A stretch of 64,000 nucleotides of DNA from Ziziphus jujuba (GCF_031755915.1 NC_083388.1:5091501-5155500), one strand, 5' to 3'; numbered from the stretch's first letter, positions 29,683-42,564 are shown. Notes: a model not told the origin generated them from the sequence alone. A program made the numbers and translations.

Positions 29683-32605
29683 TGTCAAGACCCATCAAGA
29701 ATTCCTCCCCGGAACCCTAGACAAGCCCTGATCCCAGGGAAATACCATCGAACCTTCCAACGGAAAATCTGACAGCACCTCCCCTAAGGGTAGGACTTAC
29801 CAAAAATTACCTGCACTGAAAACAATCTTCTATAATCATCCCCTTATTCCTCCTACAATACTACAAATTGATTCCACAATTTTACAGCACTTCACAGAAA
29901 TAACAGTAATCTAGTGCATAAATAAAACATAAGTATCCAAAATAGTATACAGAGCTTTATGAAGTGCTATTTGATAGAAAATACAACAAAGATGAAAGAA
30001 ATAATACAACTAAAATGATCGAGTACAAAAGTACTTCTCGAACTACGATAGCGGCGGAGAATTGGTTCGCTCCGGAAGAACTCCTACCACCCTTTGCACC
30101 TAAGGGAACGGAATTTAAAAACGTGAGATGCTAATCATCTCAGTGAGTGACCCTGGCTACTGAACACTTTTAATAATAATAATAATATAACAAATAAAGG
30201 AATGTAATTAATACCGACAATTAAATAGGCAAATAAATAATGATAGTTGAAAATAATAATTTCTCTCAAAACTTTCACTAATCACTCCGTTGGAAATGTT
30301 CCCTTTTTAAAACATTTTCACAAAACCCGATATTCGTATTTCCCGAAACCCAAGGGATCAAACAATTTAATACACAATAAATAAATAAATACCCCAATGT
30401 AATTAAAATGTAAATAAATATAATAAATAACTTTTGAACACTTTGGGGTTTGAAACTTTATCTGAAAATTTACACTTGACGCACCACACCATATACCGGT
30501 GATGCCCTCCGATACCCAGCGTCCTGAGCACCAACTGGCGGGGAGATTAAAGAGAGAAACTTGCAAACGGCACTTCGGCATCCCTACAGTACCACTGCTG
30601 AAACCGTCATCTCGGCCAAGGAGGGGGGCGGTTGTGGCCAATATCAAACTTGCCTGCCCACGGTCCAATGGCAACTCACGGGAGACATAATACTTGCGTG
30701 CTAACCACATATACATACACCAGAACACCAATACTGTATGAATGCGTCTAAAATAATTATTAAATCAATCGTACCGTTCTTTCCAAAATTACCGTGGGAA
30801 ATATACTAATTTTCACATTTACCATCCCACATATTTTCATTTAACAATCCGGTACGAAAACATCGATAACACTAAAACAATAATTTTTCTCGTAATACGA
30901 GGTTCAACAAACAATATACCACGGGCATAATTATAAAAAAAAAAAAAACTTTAAACCACCAATTGAAACAAATATTTGTCAAAATACTTAAACCAATTAT
31001 GCCCGAAAAATAATATTAAAACAACATACGATTATTATTGAAATATACCTTGCTCATGCATAATAAATAAATTAAATCATAATTAAATTGCACCACATGA
31101 GCATAATTCAAATATCAATTAAACATCAATTAAATATAATTAATTGCCCAAAATATTTTTAACGGTGGGTCACTCACCTTAAGCGCGTATATCAGCTAAG
31201 ATCCTCCGCAGGATCAACTCCACTACTCGCACGCACACCTAAAACATCCACAGTACACCAACCAAATATATTAATATTTTAATCGGGTAACTCCCAAATG
31301 GGTACCCGGGGAGCGAACACAAACGACAACAAAAAAGTACGAGTGATATACTGAATCGAAGCTGGAGTGATGAGGATCACGAATTCGGTCTGACTTTCCG
31401 GAGATCGGACCCGAGGTGGCCGAAATCTCGCCAGAAAGCTTTAGGGATTCGACTCTTCAATTCTCCCAAACCATCGCGAATTGGAGGAAAAGGATGCTGA
31501 ATTTGGATTCAGGAGGTCGAAATCAGTGGACAGGGACCGGCGGTGCAACTGGGTACTCGCCGGAACAGTGACTTCCGGCGAGCCGCCGCGGTCACCGGCA
31601 ACTGTCGCCGGCGGCGGCGCGGGCGGTGGCTGTTGGCTGAGATTTTTGGGGGTTTTGTAGATCGAGGGGAGAGGATTCCAACGGGACCGGTAGTGAGGCA
31701 AATGGAGGCCGGACGGTGGAGAGATCGGGGTTTGAATATTTTAAGCGCCTCGCCGGAAAATGCTCCGATCCCGGCGCGTCGGAGGTCCGATGGCCGTGAA
31801 ATTTGGTGTGTAGGCCGAAATTACCATGGGTGAGGGACCGGTCAGGCGAGTGTGGCTTAAAAGTGGCCAAAAACGGGTCAACGGCGGTGGCCAGAGGTGG
31901 AGGGGAAAAATCACCACCGAGCTTCGCCGGCTCGGTCTGGGCGCGTCCGATGACTGACGGTCGTTAAATTTCAGGGTTCGGCTGGAAATGGGGAGGCGCT
32001 CCCATCTGGCCGGTGCGTGTAGCAAGGATCGGCCGGAAAATTGGACGATTTTCGACGGCCGGTCGTTTCTCTCTCTCTCTCTTTCCTTTCTCTGTTTCTC
32101 TCTCCTCCCCGGTGTTTTTGCCAAATAAAAGCTACTGTGGGTGATACTGTTCATCCACATGGACCAATCAGGTGACGACACATGGCATTACTGTGAACTT
32201 AAGCCAGATATAATAAAATATTACGGTATCCGACGAACTTCAAACATCCATAACTTTTTAACCAGATGTCCAATTTAAGCGTGCTGCTAGTCTATGAACT
32301 CGTATCGACGAGTACTTTAGACCGTACAAAAGTCAAAACTAAATTACACAACAACAAAAAGTCAACTCCCCGCACCTTTTGGACAGTTTGCACCTCGACT
32401 TGTTTTGCCCATAACTTTCAAACTGTAGCTCTGTTTTCGACGTGCTACTAGTCTACGAACTAGAGGCATCATGCACTTCGCCACGGTACCCTGGTCAACT
32501 AGAAATTTCAATTGGATCCAAAAGTCAACTTTTGACCCACTCGGTCAACGGTCAACCTCTGTCAACGTGCACGAATTCTGATGTGGTTTGGGACGGGGTG
32601 TTACA
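29683..32605 (-). mobile_element. Solo family-A LTR, minus strand, inserted in element E
   Basis: Begins TGTCAAGACCC and ends GGGGTGTTACA, the reverse of a family-A LTR (2923 bp). It is flanked by a perfect 5-bp duplication GGTGT (29678-29682 and 32606-32610), and E's reading frame sequence resumes right after it. Landmarks in reverse: terminal box, hairpin 30124-30142, GC-rich block 30480-30700, box GGTGGGTCACTCACC (31163), GA-rich leader (32060-32100) and TTGAC cluster (about 32510-32570). It is a sister of the 3' LTR at 34058-36973. Solo LTRs arise by recombination between the two LTRs of one element. Confidence 0.93.
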
Positions 32606-34014
32606 GGTGTTGGTGGATTGTATAGTGGAGACTCAAATGGAAGATCCTAAATTGAGAACAATTAAGGATAAGGTACAAGAAGGTCTTGATCCGGAGTTTT
32701 CCATAAGGAGGGATGGAGCCCTCGTGTATAAAGGATGACTTTGCGTTCCTAATATCCAAGAACTCAAGAAGGAAATTTTAGAAGAGGCGCATAGCTTGAT
32801 GTATGCGATGCATCCTGGAAGTACCAAAATTTACCGAACGCTTGTTAAGTATTATTGGTGGATTGGCATGAAGAAAGAAGTGGCAGATTTGTATCAAAGT
32901 GTTTGATTTGTCAATAGGTGAAGGCAGAAAGACAGAAGCCTTCAGGGCTACTCCAATCCTTACCTATTCCCGTGTGGAAGTGGGAAGAACTCAACATGGA
33001 CTTCGTATTCAAGCTTCCTCCCACACCTAGAAGTCAGCACACTTTTTACCTGTAAGAGAGCGCTTCTCACCCGAGAAATTGGCCCAATTGTTCGTGCAAC
33101 GTATTGTAAGTCTTCATGGAATACCGTTAGCCATCGTATCCGATCGAGATCCACGATTTACTTCATGACTATGGCGGAAGTTGGCTGATGCACTAGGAGC
33201 AAGACTTAACTATAGCACCGCTTTTCACCCGCAATCTGATGGACAAGCTGAACGCACAATTCAAACATTAGAAGACATGCTAAGGTCTTGTGTTATGCAA
33301 TTTTGCGGTAGCTGGGATGAACAATTGCCATTGATAGAATTTGTGTGCAACAACAGTTATCAGGCGAGTATTGGGATGTCCCCGTATGAAGCTTTATATG
33401 GGAGGCAGTGTCGGACACCTTTGTGTTGGAGTGAGGTAGGAGAAGAGAGACTCTTTGCAACGAATAATGCGGTTGGATCTGAGTATTTAAGGATGACCTT
33501 GGACAAGGTGAAGATCATTAAAGACTGATTAAAGGTTGCCCAAGATCGACAGAAGAGTTACGCCGATGTGCGTAGGAAGGATTTGGAATTCAAAGTGGGA
33601 GATTGGGTATTCCTAAAGTTATCTCCATGGAAAGGAGTAGTACGCTTTGGTCGACGTGGTAAGTTGGGTCCTCGTTATATTGGACCTTATGAGATTACGG
33701 AGAGGATTGGCCCTGTGGCTTATAGATTGGCATTACCGGAAGAGCTAGCCCGAGTGTATAACGTGTTTCACGTTTTGATGCTACGGAAGTATATTGCAGA
33801 CCCCTCACACATACTGGAGACTCCTGACATAGAATTAAGGGAAGATCTTTCGTATGTGGAGCAACCAATGCAGATTTTGGATCGTGAGGAAAGGGTGCTA
33901 CGTAACAAGACTATTCCTCTAGTTAAGGTTTTATGGCGGAACCATTTAGTCGAGGAAGCAACGTGGGAGCCCGAAGCGCAGATGCGTGATCAGTATCCTT
34001 ATCTGTTCCAGTGA
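32606..34014 (+). pseudogene. Integrase and chromodomain-like tail of element E
   Basis: Resumes at VDCIVETQMEDPKLRTIKDK. The HHCC part (about 32780-32930) is damaged by TGA at 32736-32738, a 1-base loss near 32889 and a TAG near 32917. A deletion of about 40 bp at 33032 removes the segment between PRR and SAHF. SDRD (33140-33151) and GQAERT (33241-33258), with the second Asp and the Glu, remain, but TGA codons cut the frame at 33168 and 33526. From 33568 the frame is open: GDWVFLKLSPWKGV, GPYEITERIGPVAYRLALP, then a chromodomain-like region (EQPMQILDREERVLRNKTIP, VLWRNHLVEEATWEPE) ending at 34012-34014. Chromodomains of this group are thought to steer integration; here the tail is the best-preserved part. 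Confidence 0.85.
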
Positions 34015-34044
34015 CATGGGGAATTTCGAGGACGAAATTCTTAT

Positions 34045-34056
34045 AAAGGGGGAAGG
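34045..34056 (+). promoter_or_regulatory. Polypurine tract of element E
   Basis: AAAGGGGGAAGG, 1 bp before the 3' LTR start. Confidence 0.9.
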
Positions 34057-34057
34057 T

Positions 34058-36973
34058 TGTAACACCCCGACCCAAACCACATCGGAATTCATGCACGTTG
34101 ACCGAGGTTGACCGTTGACCGAGTGGGTCAAAAGTTGACTTTTTGTTCCAGTTGAAATTTCTAGTTGACCATGGTACCGTGGCGAAGGGCATGATGCCCC
34201 GAGTTCGTAGACTAGTAGCACGTCGAAAACGGAACTACGGTTTGAAAGTTATGGGCAAAATAAGTCGAGGTGCAAACTGTCCAAAATGTGCCGGGAGTTG
34301 ACTTTTTATTGTTGTATATTTTTTTTTGACTTTTGTACTGTTGTAAAGTACTCGTCGATACGAGTTCATAGATTAGCGGCACGCTTAAATTGGACATCTG
34401 GTTAAAAAGTTATGGATGTTTGAAGTTCGCCGGATACCGTAATATTTTATTATATCTGGCTTAAGTGCACAGTAATGTCATGTGTCATCACCTGATTGGT
34501 CCACGTGGGTGAACAGTGTCACCCACGGTGGCTTTTATTTGGCAAAAATGCCGGGGAGGAGAGAGAAAGAGAGAAAGGAGAGAGAGGGAGAGAGAAACGA
34601 CCGGCCGCCAGAACTCGTCCAATTTTACAGCCGATCCTTGCTACACACGCCGGCCAAATGGGAGGGCCTTCCCATTTCCGACCGAACCTTGAAATTTCAC
34701 GACCGTCTAGACTGAGCCGGCGAAGCTCGGCGGCGATTTTTCACCTCCACCGCCGTTGACCCATTTCCGGCTACTTTCAAGCCACACGCGCCTGACCGGT
34801 CCCTCACCCGTGGTAATCCCGGCCTACCCACCAAATTTCACGGCCACCGGACCTCCGACGCGCTGGGATCGGAGCATTTTCTGACAAGGCACCGAAAATC
34901 TTCAAACCCTGATCTCTCGGCCGTCCGGCCTCCGTTTGCCCCACCGTCGGTCCCGTTGGAATCCTCTCCCCTTGATCTACAAAACCCCTAAAAAATCTCA
35001 GCCAACGGCCACCGCACGCACCATCGTCGGCGACGGTTGCTGGTGACCGCACCGGCTCGCCGGAAGTCACTATTCCGGTAAGTACCCAGTTGCACCGCCG
35101 GTCCCTGTCCACTGATTCCGACCTCCTGAATCTAAATCCGGCATCCTTTTCCTCCAATTCGCGATGGTTTGGGAGAACTGAGGAGTCAAATCCCGAAAGC
35201 TTTCCGATGAGATTCCGGCCACCTCAGGTCCGATCTCCGGGAAGTAAGACCGAATCCGTGATCCTCATCACTTAAGCTTCGATTCGGTATATCACTCATA
35301 ATTTTTAGTAGTCGTTTGTGTTCGCTCCCTGGATACCCATTTGGGAGTTACCCAATTAAAATATTAATATATTTGGTTGGTGTACTGTGGATGTTTTAGG
35401 TGCGCGTGTGATTAGTGGAGTCGATCCTGCGGAGGATCTTAGCTGATATACGTGCTTAAGGTGAGTGACCCACCTTTAAAAATATTTTGGGGCAATTAAT
35501 TATATTTAATTGGTGTTTAATTGATATTTGAATTATGCTCATGTGGTGCAATTTAATTTTTATTTTATTGTGATTTAATTTATTTATTATGCATGAGCAA
35601 GGTATATTTCAGTAATAATTGTATGTCGTTTTAATGTTATTTTCGGGCATAATTGGTTTAAATATTTTATGAAAATATTTGTTTAAAGTGGTGGTTTAGT
35701 TTTTATAATTATGCCCATGGTATATTATTTGTTGAACCTCGTATTACGAGAACAATTATGGTTTTACTGTTATCGATGTTTTCGTACCGGGTTGTTAAAT
35801 GAAAATATGTGGGATGGTAAATGTGAAAATTGGTATATTTCCCACGGTAATTTTTGGAAAGAACGGTACGGTTATAATTGATTTAATAATTATTTTAGAC
35901 GCATTCATACATTATTGGTGTTTTGGTGTATGTATATGGTTAGCGCGCAAGTATTATGTCTCCCGTGAGTTGCCATTGGACCGTGGGCAGGCAAGTTTGA
36001 TATTGGCCACAACCGCCCCCCTCCTTGGCCGGGATGATGGTTTCAGCAGCGGTACTGTCGGGACGCCGAAGTGCCGTTTGCAAGTTTCTCTCTTTAATCT
36101 CCCCGCCAGTCGGTGCTTGGGATGCTGGGTATCGGAGGGCATCACCGATATATGGTTTGGTGCGTCAAGTGTAAATTTTCAGACAAAATTTCAAACCCCA
36201 AAAGGGTTCAAAAAATATTTATTATATGTATTTACATTTTAATTATATTTGGGGTATTTATTTATTTAATTATTGTTTGTTAAATTGTTTGATCCCTTAG
36301 TTTTCGGGAAATACGAATATCGGGTTTTGTGAAAATGTTTTAAAAAGGGAACATTTCCAACGGAGTGATTGGTGAGAGTTTTGAGAGAAATTATTATTTT
36401 CAACTGTTATTATTTACTTACCTATTTAATTGCCGGTATTAATTAAATTCCCTTATTTGTTATATTATTATTATTAAAAGTGTTCAGTAGCTAGGGTCGC
36501 TCACTGAGATGCTAAGATGATTAGCATCTCACGTTTTTAAATTCCGTTCCCTTAGGTGCAAGGGGTGGTAGGCGTTTTTCCAGAGCGAATCAATTCTCCG
36601 CCACTATCTTGTTTCAAGAAGTACTTTTGTACTCGTTCATTTCAGTTGTAATATTTCTTTCATCTTTGTTGTATTTTCTATTAAATAGCACTTCATGAAG
36701 CTCTGTATACTATTCTGGACACTTATGTTTTATTTATGCACTGGATTATTGTTATCCCTGTGAAGTACTGTAAAATTGTGGAATCAATTTGTAGTATTAT
36801 GGGAGGAATAAGGGGATGAATATAGAAGTGTGTTTTTAGTACAGGTAATTTTTTGGTAAGTCCTACCCTTAGAGGAGGTGCTGCCGGATTTTCCGTTGGA
36901 AGGTTCGGTGGTATTTCCCTGAGATCAGGGCTTGTTTAGGGTTCTGGGGAGGAATTCTGGACGGGTCCTGACA
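34058..36973 (+). repeat. 3' LTR of element E (2916 bp)
   Basis: TGTAACACCCCGACCC to GGTCCTGACA. Has the TTGAC cluster (34098-34145), palindrome ACTCGTCGATACGAGT (34349-34364), GA-rich leader (34556-34600), the GTGAGTGACCCACC box (35461), the GC-rich block (35950-36170) and a hairpin variant with a partly duplicated stem (36505-36531). Followed by a TATA microsatellite, so a target duplication cannot be read. Confidence 0.9.
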
Positions 36974-37065
36974 TATATATATATATATGTATATATTAAT
37001 TTATCTTTTATTTAATATATATATATGTATATGTATATATATATACATATATATATATATAATTA
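36974..37065. repeat. AT microsatellite
   Basis: (TA)n with TATATG interruptions directly after the LTR of element E. Confidence 0.8.
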
Positions 37066-38231
37066 GAGGAAAAATATTTTTTGGGGCCCTTAGGCATATG
37101 CCTTAGTGGCCTATGCCTTAAAACCGGGATATGGACCTGTTTTACAAAATATGTATCAAATCTAGAGTCTAATTTTTATTAACAGTTTGAATTGGTTTTC
37201 AATATTTTGTTTTTTTTTTCTTTCACTTTTATATAAAGACTTAATGGTAAATCGTAATTGTATATGCCCACTAGCTAGGTAACTTGGCATATAATATGAA
37301 ATTAAGCAGTCGCATTAACAGGCTAACCGAATAGAAACTCTCTTGGTAAACTCTGCTTGGGGTTCATGATTGCCTAGCAAAACTAGCTATATATAGCTTG
37401 GTTTCCTTTTCAGCCCTTTTTTTTTTTGCCCCCCCTAGTCTCTTTCTTTGCGCTGTGGAAACTTATTTTCTTCTGTACCATTCTCTATTTTGCGCTTCAA
37501 GATCAAGAAATCAGGATTCAGGTTTCCTTATAAGTATTTCCCTATTTTATGTTATCAGAATATAAGAGAATAATAGCTTGTGAGAAAGAGCATAAGGATT
37601 TTGACTGCTTCATGTCTCATGAGCTATAGGAACAATGATTTTGTGCTTGCACCTTTTACTCTGTTATTAGTATTGTTATTATTTTTTTTTTCTCCTGCCT
37701 TGTGTCCAAGATAGAATATATGCATTATTTTAGCATAATATGACAGACACTACTAATGTAACTCTGCAATTCAAACAAGTTTTTACATGAATATGAGGAG
37801 GATTGATTTTGGATGGAATTTTTATTAAAATATTGTTATTTATGATCATGTAATGTATTGTCTAAGCAATAATGCGGTTTGATTAGAGCAGTATCACATA
37901 ATTCCACATTATTATCATATTTGGGGCATATTTTAGTACTTAGTAGGAAAATGATAGCTATAACTTTTTTTGCTTCTCACATAAATGAAACAAAACACTC
38001 TAAAAATAGAGCTTAGGGAGATGATTTTGTTAACAATTAAAATATGAACTTGGTTTCTTTTGATTTTCTGCAATATCTATTAATAACGTGATTATTTTTA
38101 AGTGAAACTCAATATATATTTTAAAAGTTAGTACCTCCAATCAAACTGCCCCATAATCTATTTAAGTACAATAGATCCAATAACTGTCACTCAAAAAGAA
38201 AAGCTTAGTACAAATGATAGACAAACAATGA
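37066..38231. other. Low-copy intergenic sequence, left part of the island
   Basis: No LTR landmark or domain. Holds a promoter-like stretch: the imperfect palindrome TATGCCCACTAGCTAGG.. at 37263-37291 and the perfect palindrome AGCTATATATAGCT at 37385-37398 (TATA-like), followed by a pyrimidine-rich leader-like stretch. No coding frame follows, so a non-coding transcript or chance are both possible. Confidence 0.35.
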
Positions 38232-38450
38232 TCATTTCAAACTCATGTGAAAGTTGAACAAAAGGAAGAAGAATAAATACGATACACAATTAAGGGAAAA
38301 CCCAAATTCCCAAACAATGGATCGGAAACTACAATGTTCAATTAGGATAGAAATTATGCCAAGAACCAGAATAAGGCCGATGCTCATTTGCTTAGAGAAT
38401 TGCTTTTGCTGGGCTGAGTCTGAGTGCTTAATCATGGAACTGGAAGCCAT
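38232..38450 (-). CDS. Small candidate protein (72 aa), N-terminal hydrophobic segment
   Basis: Not recognised. The frame starts ATG at 38450 in a favourable context (AAAATGG) and encodes a Ser/Lys/Gln-rich start (MASSSMIKHSDSAQQKQF), then a hydrophobic run MSIGLILVLGIISILI (about residues 22-37) like a signal anchor, a Cys, and a second hydrophobic stretch near the end. Upstream on the minus strand are a TATA-like CTTTATATAG (38503-38512) and a CCAAT box (38535-38539) at plausible spacing. It lies in the only island without retroelement landmarks. The ORF is short and could be chance; an unspliced intron cannot be excluded. No function is assigned. Confidence 0.3.
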   Translation of the reverse strand: MASSSMIKHSDSAQQKQFSKQMSIGLILVLGIISILIEHCSFRSIVWEFGFSLNCVSYLFFFLLFNFHMSLK

Positions 38451-40433
38451 TTTGTAAAAGGAAGAATCATTTTAATTAATTTGTCCTTTCAAGTGGTGAA
38501 AGCTATATAAAGAGCTAAATTTAGTACAGAATCTATTGGTCGACGATAGTAATTATGTAAGTGCTTTTGTGAGGAACACATTTATTAATTTAATTTTGCT
38601 TGTCTTCTTTTAGCTTTTATTTTAGGGGTCTTTCCTTTGAATATCGGAATTTTTTGGGCCTTTATAATTTTCTTGCATCAAAACTCAAAACAAATCTAAA
38701 ATGATTCAGACAATAATTCGAGCGTCATGAATTCCATGTCCAACATCTTGTACATATATATTAGCCCTTGGATCATTTGCGTACTAGAATTGAAAAGCCA
38801 ATAAATGGTCTAATATTAATTTAGTTGCAAACAAAAATCTTATTTTAGAAAAATAAAATTTATTAAAAAGATGTAAATTATAAATGCATTTTCAAATTTC
38901 CACATTTAAAAAGCTTTAACTACAATAATTAGTTTGAAGGGGCATTGAAATAGATATGATTTTTAGTTTATATATAGAGAGAGAGAGCAAAAAAGAAGAT
39001 CAATGAGAATATCTATAATCTCTTGGTTTAGTCCACAATATTATTGCTTGGTGGGGTAACAAAACATGAGAATTGGTTTAATTTCTTGGTGTATACCAAT
39101 TGAAGCAAACTAGCTTGTACATATATAAAGAACATGACCCCTGTTGTCTATTTCTTTTGGTGTCCTTTTTAATTTCACTGGACGCAGAAAAATTTGGCTA
39201 ATTTCTTGCGTTAAACTCAAGACCAATTCCACTTTCCTAGCCAAAACCATATCTTTGCTTTAATTGTAAATTCTAATTGGTTATGCCCTCTGGCCAGGTA
39301 CCTTTGGCATGTACTATAAACATTGATTAGAATTACTGACTCTGTATATATGCTTTTTCTCTGCTTGTAATTGGCAAGCCTTTAAGCAAGTAAAAAAATA
39401 AAATAAAAGCCACTTGGTGCATAAACAATTTTGATACTTTGCCTGAAGAAGCAACTTTGAAGAAAAGAACAATTCCTATGCAATGTTCTGTCCAAGTAAA
39501 CCCATAGACCTAATTAGTTAGCTAGCTTGCTAGAAAATATGCAGCGTATAGAATATTTCACAACGATCCAACAAGATCTAGGTATACTACCATTCTTTAT
39601 TAACTGATGTTCACATAAACTTATATTTTTTCAATAATGCTAAAATTACTAAAATATTCATCAAATTTATATATGTTCCCATAAACTTATATTTTTTCAA
39701 TAATGCTAAAATTACTAAAATATTCATCAAATTTATATACAAATTAATGTGATAGATAATGCATATTGTAATATTTAAATGGTTTATTTTTTTTATTTTT
39801 TAATCCATTTAAGAGTTTGCTTATCTATATTTAAGTTATATGAATATGGTAACCAATAATATCTTAAACGTATTATTTGATAAATAAATTTAATTAATTT
39901 TTTGGTATCTGTAGCATTATTTTTTTTCTTTTTCTTTTTTTTTATTAAGCTTGTGACTTCATAAAAAGGGGCAAATGTGACATCATGCTACTGTTTAGCA
40001 AGGAATTTGAATTTCTTCTTTTTTTTTTAATTAAAAACAGTTCACAAAGCAAATTGAAAATATGTGAAGATTGAGTATTTTATAATTTCTTTTATAATTG
40101 TTTTTTGTAATTTTTCTTATAATATACCCTTTATTAAAGTTTGAAGGCATGTATCTTTTGGTATGGAGTATGGATAAAGTTAATTTTGGAGTAATTAAAA
40201 TTTCGTTTTGCAATTTGGAGTAGCTTATTTTTTGCTTTGGGGCGGAGCAAGTTTATTGGTTTAATCAAAGTACACCTTTGAACCAAGCTAGCTAGTATAG
40301 CCGGTATAAAAAAAATCTCCTTTTCTTTTACACATAGGAAATTAAATTTTTTTCTCCTTAATTTTTCATTTACTTGCATCAAACTCAAGCATCTATGGAT
40401 TTAAATAAAAATTCCATTGTTTATGCAACACAC
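38451..40433. other. Low-copy intergenic sequence, right part of the island
   Basis: A/T-rich, without domain or LTR landmark. Contains a 66-bp tandem duplication and an imperfect palindrome at 39283-39310. The short ORFs (for example 40031-40388) show no family features. Confidence 0.4.
39609..39740. repeat. 66-bp tandem duplication
   Basis: Units 39609-39674 and 39675-39740 differ at two bases by eye (CAC/CCC near the start, T/C at the end). Confidence 0.92.
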
Positions 40434-40913
40434 CATCCCGAAATATACCAGAATTTTCACAAGTTCACCGAAATTGATTGGGTTTGACCAACGTTGATCG
40501 ATAGGGTCAAACTTTGACTTTTGATTCGGATAGAATCCTAGATTGACCAAGGCACTGCTGCGAAGTACACATCGACCCGAATCTATAGACTAGTAGAACG
40601 TTGAAAATGAAGATACGATTTGAAAGTTATAAGCAAAACAAGTTGACGTTCGAACTATTCAAGGGTGCCGAAGTTAACTTTTTATTCTTCAAAATTTAAA
40701 TTTGACTCGTATATGGTTGTAAAGTACTCATTGGTACGAGTTCATAAACTAGTGGCATATCTAATTTGGACATGTGGTTTGAAAGTTACAGACCAGTGAA
40801 GTTTTTTCGAGACAATAACTACTATTCATCGATCTGTGTGAATGTGTGCATAGTATCACCATATATCAATTTCTTGGTCAATTTCGTGAGTACACAGTGT
40901 TATTGTAACACCC
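40434..40913 (+). repeat. LTR F (family A), first segment
   Basis: A decayed start, TGCAACACACCATCCCG, with the TTGAC cluster, the two TAGACTAG modules and the TACGAGTTCATAAACTAG variant. It is broken by LTR G at 40914. Confidence 0.7.
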
Positions 40914-42307
40914 CGTCCCAAAGTACGTCAAAATTTTTTTGCACGTTGACCGAGGTTAAACGTTGACCTAAAGGGTCAAAATTTTGACTTTTGTTTCAGA
41001 TGGAATTTTGCAATGGCCGAGGCACCATTGCAAAGTACATGTCATCCTGAGTTCGTAGGCTAGTAGCACGTCAAAATCTGAGCTACCCTTTGAAAGTTAT
41101 GAGCAAAACAAGTTGAGGTCCAAATTGTCCAAGGGGTGCCGGAGTTGACTTTTTATTTGTGCAAAGTTGAGCTTTAAGTCATGCATAGTTGTAAAGTACT
41201 CATCAATATGAGTTCATAGACTAGTGACACGCCCGATTTGGACATGTGGTTTGAAAGTTACGGATCTCTGAAATTTTTCCAAGACAACATTTACTATTCA
41301 TGGATCTGTATGTGTATGAATAGTGATGCCACATGTCACAAAAAGTGGATCCACCTGTGAGTGCATAGTGGCATCCATGGGCATTTTGGCTGGTTGAGAA
41401 GGGGAGGGAAGAGAGAGAAGGAGAAAGAGGAGAGAGAAAGAGGATAGAGAAAGAGAGAGAAAAAGAGGAAGGACCGGGCAACCGTCGTTCACCCATTTCC
41501 AGCCACCAGAAAAGTACACGTGCCACCCCACCTTGATGCCCACCTGAAAGTCGGCTGGCGAACCAAAAATTACGGCCAACCGACCCCCGACTCGCCCGGA
41601 TTGAGACTTTTTCCGGCGATGGTGCCGATTGCTTCAAACCTAGATTTCTCCCCGATCTGGCCTTCGTTTGCCTCACCACCGGCCCCATCCGTTCACCCAT
41701 CCTCCGATCTACACCTCCTCTAAAAATCATGACCAGTGGCCACCGGATGAGCCGCTGGCAGCGATGGGTTCTGGTGACCACGGCGGTTCATCGGGAAATC
41801 GACTTTCCGGCGAGTTTCCAGTTGCATTGCCCATCCTTTCCTACTAATTCCAACCCCCTGAACCCAAATTCGACGTCCACTTTCCCCAATTCTTAACAGA
41901 TTGTGAGAATCGAGGGTCTAAAATTCGAGAGCTTTCCGGTGAGATTCCAGCCACCTCGGGTTCGATCTCCGGAAAGTAAGACCAGATTCGTAATCCTTGT
42001 TTCACAAGCTTCGATTCGGTATATTACTCGTAAATTTTGGTTGTCGTTTGTGTTCGCTCCCCAGGTACCCATTTGGGAGTTACCCGATTAAAATATTAAA
42101 ATAATTAGTTTTGTGTATTGTGAATATTTTAGGAGCACGTGTGAGCCATAGAATTGATCTTATGGAAGATCTTGGTTGGATTGCGTGCTCGAGGTGAGTA
42201 ACCCACCTTCAAAAATATTTTGGGTTGATAAATTGCATATATTTAATGTTGAATATGTGTTTGGAAATTATATTCATGTGTTAATTATTTATCAATTATA
42301 TTTGGGA
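40914..42307 (+). repeat. LTR G (family A), first segment
   Basis: Starts TGTAACACCCCGTCCC. Has a TTGAC cluster, ACTCATCAATATGAGT (about 41197-41212, a compensated form of the palindrome), a GA-rich leader (41396-41470), TTCGATTCGGTATATTAC (42011) and the GTGAGTAACCCACC box (42194). It is interrupted by a copia element. Confidence 0.8.
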
Positions 42308-42559
42308 TGTTGAAGTGTGGCAATTTTGCCACTTGATGGTGCATGTCACCGGTTAGCATGCACACCTTGGTATCAAATCCTTTCCTTTTATGATTTTATA
42401 TTTTTTGTATGTTTTTAATTGATGCAAGGTATATTTTGATAATGTTTTGTGCCTAAGTTATGTATCCAAAAGTATAGGCAAAATTATGCACAAAAGAGTA
42501 GGAATGTTATGCTTGAAATGCCTATGGTGCTGGATTCATAATTTCCAGCAACATAGTTC
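42308..42559 (+). repeat. Copia 5' LTR, truncated
   Basis: Matches 44435-44686 with about six differences by eye; breaks off at ACATAGTTC, where integrase sequence begins. Confidence 0.88.
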
Positions 42560-42564
42560 ATGTC

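Larger units (their letters stand above)
26153..36973 (+). mobile_element. Element E: Tekay/Del-like chromovirus, degenerate, with nested solo LTR
   Basis: A truncated 5' LTR tail (26153-26409), primer site (26412-26423), gag, PR, RT, RNase H, integrase and chromodomain-like tail in normal Ty3/gypsy order, polypurine tract (34045-34056) and a full 3' LTR (34058-36973). It is split by a minus-strand solo LTR at 29683-32605. The wording of RT ([12 protein letters not shown]) and the end of pol (LVEEATWEPEAQMR) is typical of chromodomain-bearing plant gypsy elements of the Tekay/Del type. Several stops, frameshifts and a core deletion in integrase make it inactive. The relation to the LTRs of elements B-D and F-H shows what kind of coding part they once had. 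Confidence 0.88.

Noticed and set aside
37360..37600. MicroRNA gene
   Set aside because: There is a TATA-like box and leader-like sequence, but no long fold-back or recognisable mature miRNA was seen.
40766..40966. 66-codon ORF at the F/G border
   Set aside because: Spans two different LTR insertions and has no support.
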